64,000 bases of DNA from Halomonas sp. LBP4 (GTDB taxonomy: Bacteria > Pseudomonadota > Gammaproteobacteria > Pseudomonadales > Halomonadaceae): positions 738,449 to 802,448 of the forward strand of contig NZ_PDOG01000001.1 of the NCBI RefSeq assembly GCF_003202205.1, in the 5' to 3' direction. Shown in pieces: positions 29,481 to 38,155 of the stretch. Both the position numbers and the translations under genes were made by a program. How positions within the stretch are numbered: the first letter of the stretch is position 1; every line of letters begins with the position of its first letter. Below the pieces are notes generated by a model. The model was not told the DNA's origin. It was given only the letters and a program-made list of their open reading frames with translations, and did no database searches.

Positions 29481-30485
29481 TCAGGTCGAGGCCCGATAGA
29501 CCCGGAAGCGGCGGTCGTCGGCGAGGATCTCGAAGCCGCCGAAGGCACGCTCGAGCAGATCCGGGTAGGGCAGGAAGGCGTTGGCCACGATCACCAGCTG
29601 GCCACCGGGCAGCAGGTGGTCAGGCGCCTCGAGGATCAGCCGCGCCGCCGGGCCATAGTCGATGGCCCGTTCCTGGTGGAAGGGCGGGTTGCTGACGATG
29701 GCCGCGAAGCGCCTTTCGCCGAGTGCGGCATAGACGTCGCCGACCCGCGCCTCGCCGGCCAGGCCATTGGCGGCGAGCGTGCGGCGGGTCGCCTCCACGG
29801 CACAGGCGTTGACGTCCACCGCCGTGACCCGGGCCCCGCGCCGGGCCAGCCAGGCGGCCAGGATGCCGTCGCCGCAGCCCATGTCCAACACCTCGGCCTG
29901 CCCTTCCGGCAGCACCGCCGGCAACCGCTCCAGCAGCAGTCGGGTGCCGTCGTCGAGCTTGCCGTGACCGAACACGCCCGGGTGACTGACCAGGGTCAGC
30001 CCCTCGGCCTCGAACGACGACCAGGCCGCCTCGGGGTCGAGGCCGACCCGGCCGAGGCGCGTCTCGAACAGCGAGCAGCGCCGGGCGGTGTCGCGCTTGC
30101 GACAGCCCAGCCCCAGCGCGGCCAACACCTTGAGCACCCGCTTGATGCCCCCCTGGTTCTCGCCGGCGAGTTGCAGCGGCGTGCCCGGTGGCAGCACCGC
30201 ACAGAGCCACAGCAGCCACCACTCGCCCAGCGCATGGCTCTTGGGCCAGAACAGCACGACGCCGGGCACGCCGGCACCGACCCTGGCCGGCAGGCCGTCA
30301 TCGAAGGGCGAGAAGGCCGGCCGGCCCCGGGCGCGCCAGGCCTCGAGCACCGCCGCGTCGACGCTGACCGCCGCGCCCTCGCCCGCCTCCAGCCAGCCGT
30401 CCCGTGGCGGTCCCACCCACCACCAGCCGCGGTAGTCGAGGGCCTGGCGTTCCAGCAACTGGCAGACAGGGGTCTCGGCGCTCAT
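29481..30485 (-). CDS. rsmC: 16S rRNA m2G1207 methyltransferase RsmC
   Basis: A two-domain methyltransferase of 334 residues: an N-terminal pseudo-methyltransferase domain and a catalytic C-terminal domain with VLDMGCGDGILAAWL (SAM) and SNPPFH (N-methyltransferase motif NPPF). It methylates N2 of G1207 in 16S rRNA. ATG 30485 overlaps the cmoM stop by 4 nt and has AGGAG upstream, so it is translated with cmoM. RlmG is a homologous alternative, but length and the N-terminal domain fit RsmC. Confidence 0.9.
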   Translation of the reverse strand: MSAETPVCQLLERQALDYRGWWWVGPPRDGWLEAGEGAAVSVDAAVLEAWRARGRPAFSPFDDGLPARVGAGVPGVVLFWPKSHALGEWWLLWLCAVLPPGTPLQLAGENQGGIKRVLKVLAALGLGCRKRDTARRCSLFETRLGRVGLDPEAAWSSFEAEGLTLVSHPGVFGHGKLDDGTRLLLERLPAVLPEGQAEVLDMGCGDGILAAWLARRGARVTAVDVNACAVEATRRTLAANGLAGEARVGDVYAALGERRFAAIVSNPPFHQERAIDYGPAARLILEAPDHLLPGGQLVIVANAFLPYPDLLERAFGGFEILADDRRFRVYRAST

Positions 30486-31291
30486 GCAGGGGGCTCCTGG
30501 GGTCGGATCGAGGAAGGCTCGAGGGTGTAGAGCAGGTAGCGACCCAGCCGCCAGTGGGGGTCGACGCGGCAGTAGCGCTGCTCGAGGGCGAGCAGGCGTG
30601 CCCGGTCGGCATCGGACGGTGGCGGCTGGCGCAGGTAGTCGTGGAAGACGCGGATGCCCGCGACCGCCGAGATCGCCAGCCCGTTCTCGGCCGCCCAGGT
30701 CTCGATCTGGCCATGGGTCAGCGGCGAGATCGGCGTCAAGCGACGGCGCCGGCCGGTGCCCTCGAGGCGGTCGGCCAGGGCCTTCTCCAGGTTGCCCTTG
30801 ACCACGTTGGACATCCGCAGCGCGTCGCGGTTGAAGACCATCAGCGAGAGCTGGCCGCCCGGCGCCAGCAACCCCGCCAGGGTGGCGAGCGCCGCGCGCG
30901 GGTCGGCCAGCCACTCCAGCACCGCATGGCAGGCGATCAGCCGCCAGGGGCCGGGGGCGCACTCGGGCAGGGCCTGCAGCGGGACCTGGAGCAGGCTCAC
31001 CGGCTGTCCGGCCAGGTGCGCCCTGGCCCGCTCGAGCATCTCGCCGGAGGGCTCGGCCAGGGTCACCGCATGGCCGCGCCCGGCGAACCAGGCGGCCAGC
31101 TGGCCGAGGCCACCGCCCACGTCGAGCACCGGCTGAGCGTCGAGGGCGAGCATCTCCGGCAGCAGCCGGTCGAGCAGCGCCAGGCGCAGCTCGCCACGGG
31201 CCGCGCCGTAGAGGCTGTCGGCAAACTTGTCGGCCAGGCCATCGAAGTGGCGGTCGCCGGCCGGGGAAAGGGGCGAAGGGGTATCGGACAT
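30482..31291 (-). CDS. cmoM: tRNA 5-carboxymethoxyuridine methyltransferase CmoM
   Basis: Methyl-esterifies cmo5U34 to mcmo5U in a subset of tRNAs. 269 residues: VLDVGGGLGQLAAWF (SAM site), CHAVLEWLADPRAAL, SLMVFNRDALRMSNVVKGN, and the family-typical RVFHDYLR and LEQRYCRVDPHWRLGRY near the C-terminus, matching E. coli CmoM (SmtA). It lies 32 bp after the amidase gene and overlaps rsmC. With cmoA and cmoB in the window the pathway lacks only the U34 hydroxylation genes. Confidence 0.9.
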   Translation of the reverse strand: MSDTPSPLSPAGDRHFDGLADKFADSLYGAARGELRLALLDRLLPEMLALDAQPVLDVGGGLGQLAAWFAGRGHAVTLAEPSGEMLERARAHLAGQPVSLLQVPLQALPECAPGPWRLIACHAVLEWLADPRAALATLAGLLAPGGQLSLMVFNRDALRMSNVVKGNLEKALADRLEGTGRRRRLTPISPLTHGQIETWAAENGLAISAVAGIRVFHDYLRQPPPSDADRARLLALEQRYCRVDPHWRLGRYLLYTLEPSSIRPQEPPA

Positions 31292-31323
31292 GCCGGCCTC
31301 ATCGGGCGGGTTCGTCGGCCATT

Positions 31324-32850
31324 CTACCCGGGATCGGCCCGCGACTCACCGCTCGCCGCGCGGGGCAGCCGATGCCCCCAGCCGCTGTCGGCCTCGAGCT
31401 CGGCGGCCAGCGCCAGCAGACGACGCTCGTCGCCCATGGGGCCGATCATCTGCACCCCCACCGGCAGGCCGTCCCGGGTGACATGCAGCGGCAGCGACAT
31501 GGCCGGCTGACCGGTGAGGTTGGCCAGTTGGGTGAAGGGAGTACGGCACAGCGCCTCCCTGGCCAGGCGGTGCAGCATGCCCGCCTTCAGCGCCAGGGGA
31601 GCGGCGCCCGGCAAGGTCAGCAGCGCCATCAGCCGCTCCTTGCCGGCATCGGGATAGAGCTCCCCCAGGCGCGGCGCCGGGGTCGCCGCCACCGGCAACA
31701 GCAGCACATCGAAGCGGCGGTGGAACTCGCCCATGGCTCGCGCCACCCGGTTCCAGTAACGCTTGGCGAGCTCATAGTCCCGCGCCGACAGCCAGCGCCC
31801 CAGCCGGCCGATGGCCCGGGTCGACGGCTCGATGTCGAGCCGTCCCACCGGCACGCCGGTCTGCTCGCTGATCCAGGCCAGGTCGGCGGCCAGGTGACCC
31901 AGGTAGAGGGTCAGGTAACTGTCGGCCAGCCGCTCGCCCTCGGCGGGGGGATCGCACCACTCCACCCCGTGGCCCATCGCCTCCAGGCGGTAGGCGGCCT
32001 GCTCCACGGCGTGTCGCACCTCGGGGGCGAGCCGGGTGCCCAGCGGCGCCCCCAGTGGCTCGCCCAGGGAGACGGCGACCCGCAGCCGCGCGGGAGGCCT
32101 GGCGATGGCGGCCAGGAAGCCCTCCTCGCGGGGCAACGGCTGTGGCGCCCCCTCGTCCATGCCGTTGATCTGGTCGAGCAGCGCCGCGCTGTCCCGCACG
32201 CTGCGGGTCAGGGCGTGTTCCACCACCGCCCCCTGCCACACCTCGGCGTACTGCGGGCCGAGGGGCACCCGCCCGCGGGAAGGCTTGAAGCCGAACAGCC
32301 CACAGTGGCTCGCCGGGATGCGAATCGAACCGCCACCGTCGCCGGCCATGGCCAGGGGCACCAGCCCGCCGGCCACCGCCGCAGCCGCACCGCCGCTGGA
32401 GCCCCCCGGCGAGTGCCCGGGCTTCCAGGGGTTCAGCGGATGGGCAAAGGCCCGCGGCTCGGTGATGCCCATCAGCCCCAGCTCCGGGGTCGCGGTCTGG
32501 CCGAGGATCACCAGTCCCGCCTCGCGCAGGCGACGCACCAGGGAGGCGTCTTCCGGCGCCCGCCAGTCGACCAGGGCCGCGCTTCCGAAGGCCAGCGGCT
32601 CGCCGGCAATGGCCATCAGCAGGTCCTTGGTCAGGGTCGGCACCCCGGCGAAGGGCGACCCCGGATCGACCCGGCGCCCCTCCTGCTCGGCCCGTTCGAA
32701 GCGACAGCGCACCACCGCACCCAAGCGTGGATTCTCCGCCTCGATGGTGGCACAGGCCGCCGCGAAGACCTCCTCCCGGCTCACCTCGCCGCGACGGATC
32801 AGTGCCGCCAGCCCCAGGCCATCGTAGGCGCGATACTCGCTCGGCTCCAT
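31324..32850 (-). CDS. Amidase (amidase signature family)
   Basis: A 508-residue hydrolase. The Ser-cisSer-Lys triad can be read: K75 in TLTKDLL, the GGSSGG motif at 149-154, and S175 in DGGGSIRIPA. The overall pattern is closer to aliphatic/6-aminohexanoate-dimer amidases than to GatA, which would be accompanied by gatB/gatC. The substrate is not predictable. No signal peptide, so cytoplasmic. It may be co-transcribed with cmoM and rsmC. Confidence 0.85.
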   Translation of the reverse strand: MEPSEYRAYDGLGLAALIRRGEVSREEVFAAACATIEAENPRLGAVVRCRFERAEQEGRRVDPGSPFAGVPTLTKDLLMAIAGEPLAFGSAALVDWRAPEDASLVRRLREAGLVILGQTATPELGLMGITEPRAFAHPLNPWKPGHSPGGSSGGAAAAVAGGLVPLAMAGDGGGSIRIPASHCGLFGFKPSRGRVPLGPQYAEVWQGAVVEHALTRSVRDSAALLDQINGMDEGAPQPLPREEGFLAAIARPPARLRVAVSLGEPLGAPLGTRLAPEVRHAVEQAAYRLEAMGHGVEWCDPPAEGERLADSYLTLYLGHLAADLAWISEQTGVPVGRLDIEPSTRAIGRLGRWLSARDYELAKRYWNRVARAMGEFHRRFDVLLLPVAATPAPRLGELYPDAGKERLMALLTLPGAAPLALKAGMLHRLAREALCRTPFTQLANLTGQPAMSLPLHVTRDGLPVGVQMIGPMGDERRLLALAAELEADSGWGHRLPRAASGESRADPG

Positions 32851-32938
32851 GGCATCTCCCTTCCCGCCTGACTCTCGTTCGGATCCCTCGAGAGCGCGAG
32901 CCCCGAGCCGACGGGTTTATCTCATTCGCGCGAACGCT

Positions 32939-32944
32939 TATAAT
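32939..32944 (+). promoter_or_regulatory. -10 box of the tRNA-Arg promoter
   Basis: A perfect TATAAT, 12 bp upstream of the tRNA, followed by a GC-rich discriminator (GCGCCGCGC) typical of stringently controlled stable-RNA promoters. The -35 at 17-bp spacing (TTTATC) is weak. Confidence 0.6.
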
Positions 32945-32956
32945 GCGCCGCGCTTC

Positions 32957-33033
32957 GCCCTCTTAGCTCAGCAGGATAGAGCAGCCGCCTCCTAAGCGGC
33001 AGGTCGCAGGTTCGAATCCTGCAGAGGGCGCCA
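32957..33033 (+). tRNA. tRNA-Arg (anticodon CCT)
   Basis: A full cloverleaf can be folded: acceptor GCCCTCT/AGAGGGC, D stem GCTC/GAGC, anticodon stem GCCGC/GCGGC with loop CTCCTAA (anticodon CCT, reading AGG), T arm GCAGG-TTCGAAT-CCTGC, discriminator G and an encoded CCA. AGG is a rare codon in such genomes. It is a lone tRNA gene with no integrase next to it, so there is no sign that it serves as an attachment site here. Confidence 0.97.
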
Positions 33034-33217
33034 CCCTCGATCGGTCGCGGCCTCCTTCTTCAGCCTACACCCTCAGCCTCAACCTCGGGCCGGCTGCCGC
33101 GCACCACGTACTGGTGATCGCCTAGTCCGCTGCCTATGCTGTTCCCAGCCCCTGTGGCTGGAGCGACACCCGGGGCAACCAAGCACAGGACCGCCATGCC
33201 TCGCCGGAGCCCGTCAC

Positions 33218-34312
33218 ATGGTCAAGTTCCGTCTCCTGCCCGCCCTCGTGGCGGGAATGGTACTCTTCGCCGCCAGCCTGCCGAGTACCGCCCAGGCAGC
33301 CGCCGACGACTACTACGCCGGCAAGACCATCCGCATGATCATCCCCTTCTCCCCGGGGGGCAACACCGACACCTTCGGCCGCCTGATCAGCCGCCACCTG
33401 GGACGGCACATCCCGGGTGAGCCGACCATCGTGGCCGAGAACATCACCGATGTCGGTGGCCTGCTGGGCAGCAACGAGTTCGCCGAACGGGTCGACCACG
33501 ACGGCACCACCCTGCTGGCCGCCTCCGGCCACCTCAACCTGCGCGCCATCCTCGGCCTGCGAGGCCTGCGCCTCGACCTCGACGCGCTGGAACCGGTGGT
33601 CGCCGCCCCCATGGGTCATGTCACCGCCCTCTCCACCCGTGTGGGTATCGAGGAGCCCAGCGAAGTGCTCGAGGCCCAGGGTCCACTGACCAAGGGCATC
33701 ACCGATCCGATCGGCCTGCTCGAGTCGCTGGTGGCCCTGGAGCTGCTCGGCATCGACTACCGGGCGGTGCCCGGCTATGGCAGCCGCGGCGCCACCCGCA
33801 ACGCCTTCGAGCGCGGCGAGCTGATGCTCAACACCCAGAGCACCTCGTTCTACCTCGAGAAAGTGGCGCCACTGGTCGACCAGGGCCGTGCCATGCCGCT
33901 CTACGCGATCGGCTATATCGACGGGGACGGCAACCCGGTCCGTGACCCGGCGCTGCCGGGGCTGATCACCGTCCCCGAACTCTACGAGCAGATACACGGC
34001 GAGATGCCCTCCGGCATCGTCTGGGAGGCCTTCAAGGTCACCGTGTCGCTGGTGCAGAACGCCCGGGGTACCCTCTGGACCCACGACGACATCCCCGAGG
34101 AGGCCATGCGGGCCCTGCACCTCGGCGTCGAGGCCATGGCCAACGACCCGGCATTCCAGGCGGCCAGCGCCGAGGTCCTCGAGGATTACGAGATAATGCG
34201 CGGTGACGACCTGGGCCAGCTCGAGGCCGCCATGGACGCCGCCTCGCCGGAGGTGCTCGACTTCCTGCGCGACCTGCTCGGCAGGCGCTTCGGCACCGAG
34301 TTCGAGGGGTGA
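33218..34312 (+). CDS. TctC/Bug-family periplasmic substrate-binding protein (orphan)
   Basis: A 364-residue exported protein: signal peptide 1-27 (cut after STAQA), then KTIRMIIPFSPGGNTDTFGRLISRHL, the PGG motif of tripartite tricarboxylate transporter binding proteins, and VAENITDVGGLLGSNEFA. These proteins bind carboxylates for TctAB permeases. No tctA or tctB is in the window, so the partner transporter is elsewhere or absent. The ligand is unknown. Confidence 0.85.
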   Translation: MVKFRLLPALVAGMVLFAASLPSTAQAAADDYYAGKTIRMIIPFSPGGNTDTFGRLISRHLGRHIPGEPTIVAENITDVGGLLGSNEFAERVDHDGTTLLAASGHLNLRAILGLRGLRLDLDALEPVVAAPMGHVTALSTRVGIEEPSEVLEAQGPLTKGITDPIGLLESLVALELLGIDYRAVPGYGSRGATRNAFERGELMLNTQSTSFYLEKVAPLVDQGRAMPLYAIGYIDGDGNPVRDPALPGLITVPELYEQIHGEMPSGIVWEAFKVTVSLVQNARGTLWTHDDIPEEAMRALHLGVEAMANDPAFQAASAEVLEDYEIMRGDDLGQLEAAMDAASPEVLDFLRDLLGRRFGTEFEG

Positions 34313-34362
34313 GCCCCGACCGGCAGGCCACGGCACCATGATGCCCAGCGAGGCTTGCGCGG

Positions 34363-36357
34363 TCAGGCGACCTCGACCAGGTTGCGGCCGGCGGCCTTGG
34401 CCCGGTAGCTGGCCGCGTCGGCACGCCGGATGACGGTCGCGGCCACCCGATCGCCCTCCTGGAAGGCGGTGACGCCGACGCTCAGGGTCACCCGGTACTC
34501 GTGGCCCTGATACCGCACGCGGATCTCGGCGACGGCCTCGCGCAGCGTCTCGGCGATGCGCCGGGCCTGTGCGAGCGTGCAGCTCGGCAGCAGCACCCCG
34601 AATTCGTCACCCCCCTGGCGGGCCACGTGGTCGCTGCGGCGCACCTCCCAGGCCACCACCTGGGCGATGCGCCGCAGCATCTCGTCGCCCAGCGCATGGC
34701 CCCCCTGGTCGTTGATCGGCTTGAAGCGGTCGAGATCGAACAGCATCAGCGCCGAGGGTGTGCCGGTCTTGTGCCACTCGGCCAGGGCCTCCTCGAGGCG
34801 ACGCTCGAAACCGCGCCGGTTGAGCAGGCCGGTGAGGGGATCGTGCTCGGCCTCCCAGCGGCGCAGCGCCTCCTGCTGATGGCGCTCGGTGATGTCCTTG
34901 ACCGTGCCCACGAAGCCGATGGTCCGTCCATCGACGGCCACCTGGCTGGCGTGCACCTCGAGCCACAGCAGGTCGCCATCGGCGCGAAGGTAGCGGAACT
35001 GCCTGAGGAAGTCGTCACCGGTCTCGAGGCTGTGTTGCCACAGGTCGGCGGCGGCGGGATGATCCTCGGAGTGGATGTGCCTCACCCACGCCGACTCCTC
35101 CCGGTCGGTGAAGCCATGGCCGGTCAGGGCCGTCAGCGCAGGGTTCATGTAACGGATGCTGCCGGCCGTGTCGGTGACGAACATACCCAGCGGCGACGAC
35201 GACAGCACGCCATCGAGGAAGGCCTCACGGTCGCGCAGCCGTTCCAGGGCCGCACTGCGCTCGCCCTCGACCCGGTTGAAGGTGCCGGCCAGCCGGCTGA
35301 TCTCGTGCATCCGGGTCTCGAGCGTCACCCGGCGGCGGCGCCCCTCGCCCACCTCGTCGATCTGCCTCTCGAGCCGGTGCAGGGGGGTCAGGGCATGACG
35401 CACCAGCCACCACATGAGCGGCAACAGCAGCAGGGCGAAGCCGACGCCGAACCACCAGAGCTCGCGAAACAGCCCCTGAAGGGGCGCATGCACCTGCTCC
35501 GCGGGCAGGAAGACACCGACCACCCAGTCGGCGGGCCAGACCTGGCCGAAGGACTGGTAGGCCTTGCCGCCGTGAATCAGCGGGGCCACGGCCTCGCCCT
35601 GCCAGCCGTCCAGCGCCTGGTGCAGCCTGGGGTTCTGGTCGGCGGAAGGCACCGGCCGCAGCACCAGGGAGGAATCGGGATGATAGAGGATGGTCCCCGA
35701 GGCCGTGGCCACGGCGGCGAAGCCGCCCGAGCCGAGACGCCGTCGGTGCAGCAGCTGGAACAGGCCCCCGGAGTGAATGTTGACGAAGCCCCCGACGAAG
35801 CCGGCGAACTCGCCGTCCTGCGATCGCGGCACCACGAACATCACCAGCGGCATGTCGCTGGCCCGGCCGATGAAGGGTTCGCTGACATAGGGACGGCGCA
35901 CACTCTTCACGAAACGGAAATACTCGGTCTCGGCCGTGGACAGGCCCGTGCGCCCCCTGACCACGGGCCAGTCGGCCAGTATCTCGCCCTCGGCATCCGC
36001 TACCACCAGGCCGTCGAACCACTCGAGCAGGGCGTCGTTGTGCCGTAGTTCGCTGCGCAGTGCCTCCTCGTCGGACGGCGCCTCGTCACCGGGATGGGCC
36101 GCCTCGTCGAGCCTGCTGGACAGCCGCTCCAGCGCGGTCAGGCGGTTATCGACCTGGACCGTGATCTCCTCGGCGATCAGGTGCGACTCGTAGCTCAGGT
36201 GCGTGAAGTTGGTCTGGCGTACCAGCTTCTGCCCCGCCAGCCAGCCGCTGCCCAGCAGCAGCAGGGCCACCACCACCCAAGTGGCCGCCAGGCCGATCAT
36301 CAGCCGCCCCTGGAGGGAGAGAGCCGAGCGGAGGAGAAACCGGAGTCGAGATAGCAA
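34363..36357 (-). CDS. Membrane diguanylate cyclase with Cache, HAMP and PAS domains
   Basis: A 664-residue sensor enzyme. The order is transmembrane segment (about 20-42), periplasmic double-Cache domain (43-300), second transmembrane segment (about 306-330), HAMP (330-380), PAS (390-500) and GGDEF. The active site reads QGGDEF intact, and RRSD, five residues before it, is an inhibitory RxxD site, so it should make cyclic di-GMP and be product-inhibited. No EAL domain. The start is TTG 36357 with GGGAG 7 bp upstream, chosen because any ATG would cut the first membrane segment. Confidence 0.92.
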   Translation of the reverse strand: MLSRLRFLLRSALSLQGRLMIGLAATWVVVALLLLGSGWLAGQKLVRQTNFTHLSYESHLIAEEITVQVDNRLTALERLSSRLDEAAHPGDEAPSDEEALRSELRHNDALLEWFDGLVVADAEGEILADWPVVRGRTGLSTAETEYFRFVKSVRRPYVSEPFIGRASDMPLVMFVVPRSQDGEFAGFVGGFVNIHSGGLFQLLHRRRLGSGGFAAVATASGTILYHPDSSLVLRPVPSADQNPRLHQALDGWQGEAVAPLIHGGKAYQSFGQVWPADWVVGVFLPAEQVHAPLQGLFRELWWFGVGFALLLLPLMWWLVRHALTPLHRLERQIDEVGEGRRRRVTLETRMHEISRLAGTFNRVEGERSAALERLRDREAFLDGVLSSSPLGMFVTDTAGSIRYMNPALTALTGHGFTDREESAWVRHIHSEDHPAAADLWQHSLETGDDFLRQFRYLRADGDLLWLEVHASQVAVDGRTIGFVGTVKDITERHQQEALRRWEAEHDPLTGLLNRRGFERRLEEALAEWHKTGTPSALMLFDLDRFKPINDQGGHALGDEMLRRIAQVVAWEVRRSDHVARQGGDEFGVLLPSCTLAQARRIAETLREAVAEIRVRYQGHEYRVTLSVGVTAFQEGDRVAATVIRRADAASYRAKAAGRNLVEVA

Positions 36358-36510
36358 ACGCCGCTCCCGGGTGCGTTAGTGATTACCGATTCGTATGGGC
36401 ATCGGAAACCAGATGATCGCGCAGGTCAAGCACGGCCTTGGCGCGAATAGCCAGGCCGGATGGCCCCTGTCCCGCCTCTCCCTTCATCTTCTCGACACCC
36501 GCCCACGAGA

Positions 36511-36535
36511 AAGCCGGCCCTCGAGGGGCCGGCTT
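36511..36535 (-). terminator. Terminator of the porin gene
   Basis: AAGCCGGCCC and GGGCCGGCTT form a 10-bp stem with a 5-nt loop. On the - strand it is followed by TTCTCG. It lies 42 bp after the porin stop. Confidence 0.75.
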
Positions 36536-36576
36536 CTGTGTACTGAGGGGTATCGCTACATCAAGCGGCGGGCCGC

Positions 36577-37641
36577 TTAGAAGTGGTAGCGAACGCCGGT
36601 CAGCCAGTAGACATTGTCGCGCACATCACGCAGGTTGTCGGCAAAATCGCTGCCGGTGGTCTCGCTGTCGATGATGGTGCCCTGGTCGGACTCGTGGACC
36701 TCGGCGAAGACGTCGAAGTTGCTGGAGACCTTGTAGTAGGCGCCGGCAGCCCAGGAGTTACGACTGGTGCTCAGACCTTCAGCCTCCTGAGCGGCCTTGA
36801 AGTCGCCCTGAGACTCGATGCGGTAGTAGTCGAGGTTGAAGGCCCAGTCGGCGACGGCATAGGTCATGCCGACACCGATCTTGTCTTCGAACTCGGCCTG
36901 GTACTCGTAGCCCAGACGGCCGGAGAAGCCCGGCACGAACTCGAAGGAGGCGGTACCGCCGTAGATGTTCTCGCCGATGCCGCCGGTGCTCTCGCGATCC
37001 TCGGCGTAACCCAGGCCCAGGCGCAGCGGGCCGGTCTCGTAGACGGCACCACCGGCGGTGTTGATCTTGGAGGAGTTGCTGCCCTCGGAGCCAGCCTCGT
37101 TACCGTTACCGCTGAAGTGCTTGCCCATCAGGAAGACCTGGAAGCCCTCCAGGTTCGGGGTGATGTAGCCGACGGAGTCGCCGCGGGCCTGGTGGCTGCC
37201 GCCGGTGAACTCGTAGCCGCGATTCAGGTAGACATCGAAGGGCGCGCCGACGGTATTCAGGTAGAAGCTGTCGAAGTTACCGGCCTGGAGGGTACCGAGG
37301 GTGTTGCTGCGCAGGCCCAGGAAGCTGTTGCGCACCTGCTGGCCACCGCGGTTCACTTCGTCCAGCTGCGGGCGCAGCTCGAAGTTACCGAAGGCCGTCA
37401 GGTCGGAGCTGAGCTGCTGGCTGCCGCGCAGGCCGAAGCGGGAGAAGACGTCGACAAACTCGGAGCCGTTGATCTTCTCGTCGTCTTCGTTGACTTCTTC
37501 ACCACCCCCCTGGACACCCAGGGCGATACGGCCGTAGAGGTCCAGACGGGTGCCATCCTGGTCGTAGACGGTAGCGGCCTGAGCGGCAGCTGAAGCGCCC
37601 AGGGCGCCGGCGATAGCAGTCGCTAACAGTGTCTTTTTCAT
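36577..37641 (-). CDS. Outer-membrane general porin (OmpC/Porin_4 type)
   Basis: A 354-residue precursor. The signal peptide MKKTLLATAIAGALGASAAAQA is cut after AQA. The mature chain begins ATVYDQDGTRLDLYGRIALGV and ends in the terminal aromatic YHF required for BAM insertion. It is acidic with alternating amphipathic strands, consistent with a 16-strand trimeric porin of halophiles. The ATG at 37641 has AAGGAA upstream. Substrate specificity is unknown. Confidence 0.92.
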   Translation of the reverse strand: MKKTLLATAIAGALGASAAAQAATVYDQDGTRLDLYGRIALGVQGGGEEVNEDDEKINGSEFVDVFSRFGLRGSQQLSSDLTAFGNFELRPQLDEVNRGGQQVRNSFLGLRSNTLGTLQAGNFDSFYLNTVGAPFDVYLNRGYEFTGGSHQARGDSVGYITPNLEGFQVFLMGKHFSGNGNEAGSEGSNSSKINTAGGAVYETGPLRLGLGYAEDRESTGGIGENIYGGTASFEFVPGFSGRLGYEYQAEFEDKIGVGMTYAVADWAFNLDYYRIESQGDFKAAQEAEGLSTSRNSWAAGAYYKVSSNFDVFAEVHESDQGTIIDSETTGSDFADNLRDVRDNVYWLTGVRYHF

Positions 37642-38155
37642 CGCGATAGTTCCTTTGACTAGCTTACTGTTTCGATCGTTACTGCACGATTCACCGGAGT
37701 GAATGCAGCCGGCTTGCCGGGCATGCTCTTTTTCCACCTTTCCTGCGCGACTCCCTCCCGGGAGGATGGCAGGTGGCGCGGCACCACCTCAGCGAAGCCT
37801 TGTTATAGTCCAATGCTCGCAGGGGAACTCTATACCGGGATTTTCGGGAACGCAACAAGAAAAAAACACTGTTTTCCTTCGAGGCGCACCGGATCCACGG
37901 AACTTTCCCCCACGCTGGCGGCCAGCGAGCCCTCCCGGCTGGCCGGCCGCCGCTGCCGGCTGGCCGACGCGAGTCGACCGAATACAGCCCAGGCAGCGAT
38001 GAGCGGGTGTATGATGCCCTGCGAATATGACGGTGGCAAGTCAAGGCGGGACGAGGACAGGGCTATCGCAGTTGACTGTCGCGAGGGGCGCCGGGGGATC
38101 AGCCCCGAGCCATGCGGCTATCTGCGATAGCCCTGGGGACGAGGGGCGGCGGGGG
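37642..38155. other. 514-bp porin upstream region
   Basis: No convincing gene. It should hold the porin promoter; a TATAAC (- strand, 37802-37807) is a possible -10, without a good -35. An A-tract lies near 37860. A 14-bp inverted repeat occupies 38058-38135. Short frames on both strands lack ribosome sites. Confidence 0.5.
38058..38135. repeat. Inverted repeat with 14-bp perfect arms
   Basis: CAGGGCTATCGCAG at 38058 pairs perfectly with CTGCGATAGCCCTG at 38122-38135, enclosing about 50 nt with an internal GGGGC...GCCCC hairpin. It lies 20 bp past the stop of the ProQ/FinO-domain gene. It may be a terminator-like 3' structure, a small structured RNA or a mobile-repeat relic. Confidence 0.6.

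Noticed and set aside
32957..33033. tRNA-Arg as an integration site for a genomic island
   Set aside because: No integrase, no partial tRNA 3' copy and no change of gene type on either side within the window.
37691..38130. Short frames on both strands in the porin upstream region
   Set aside because: Arg/Ser-rich translations, no ribosome sites and mutual overlap; treated as non-coding.
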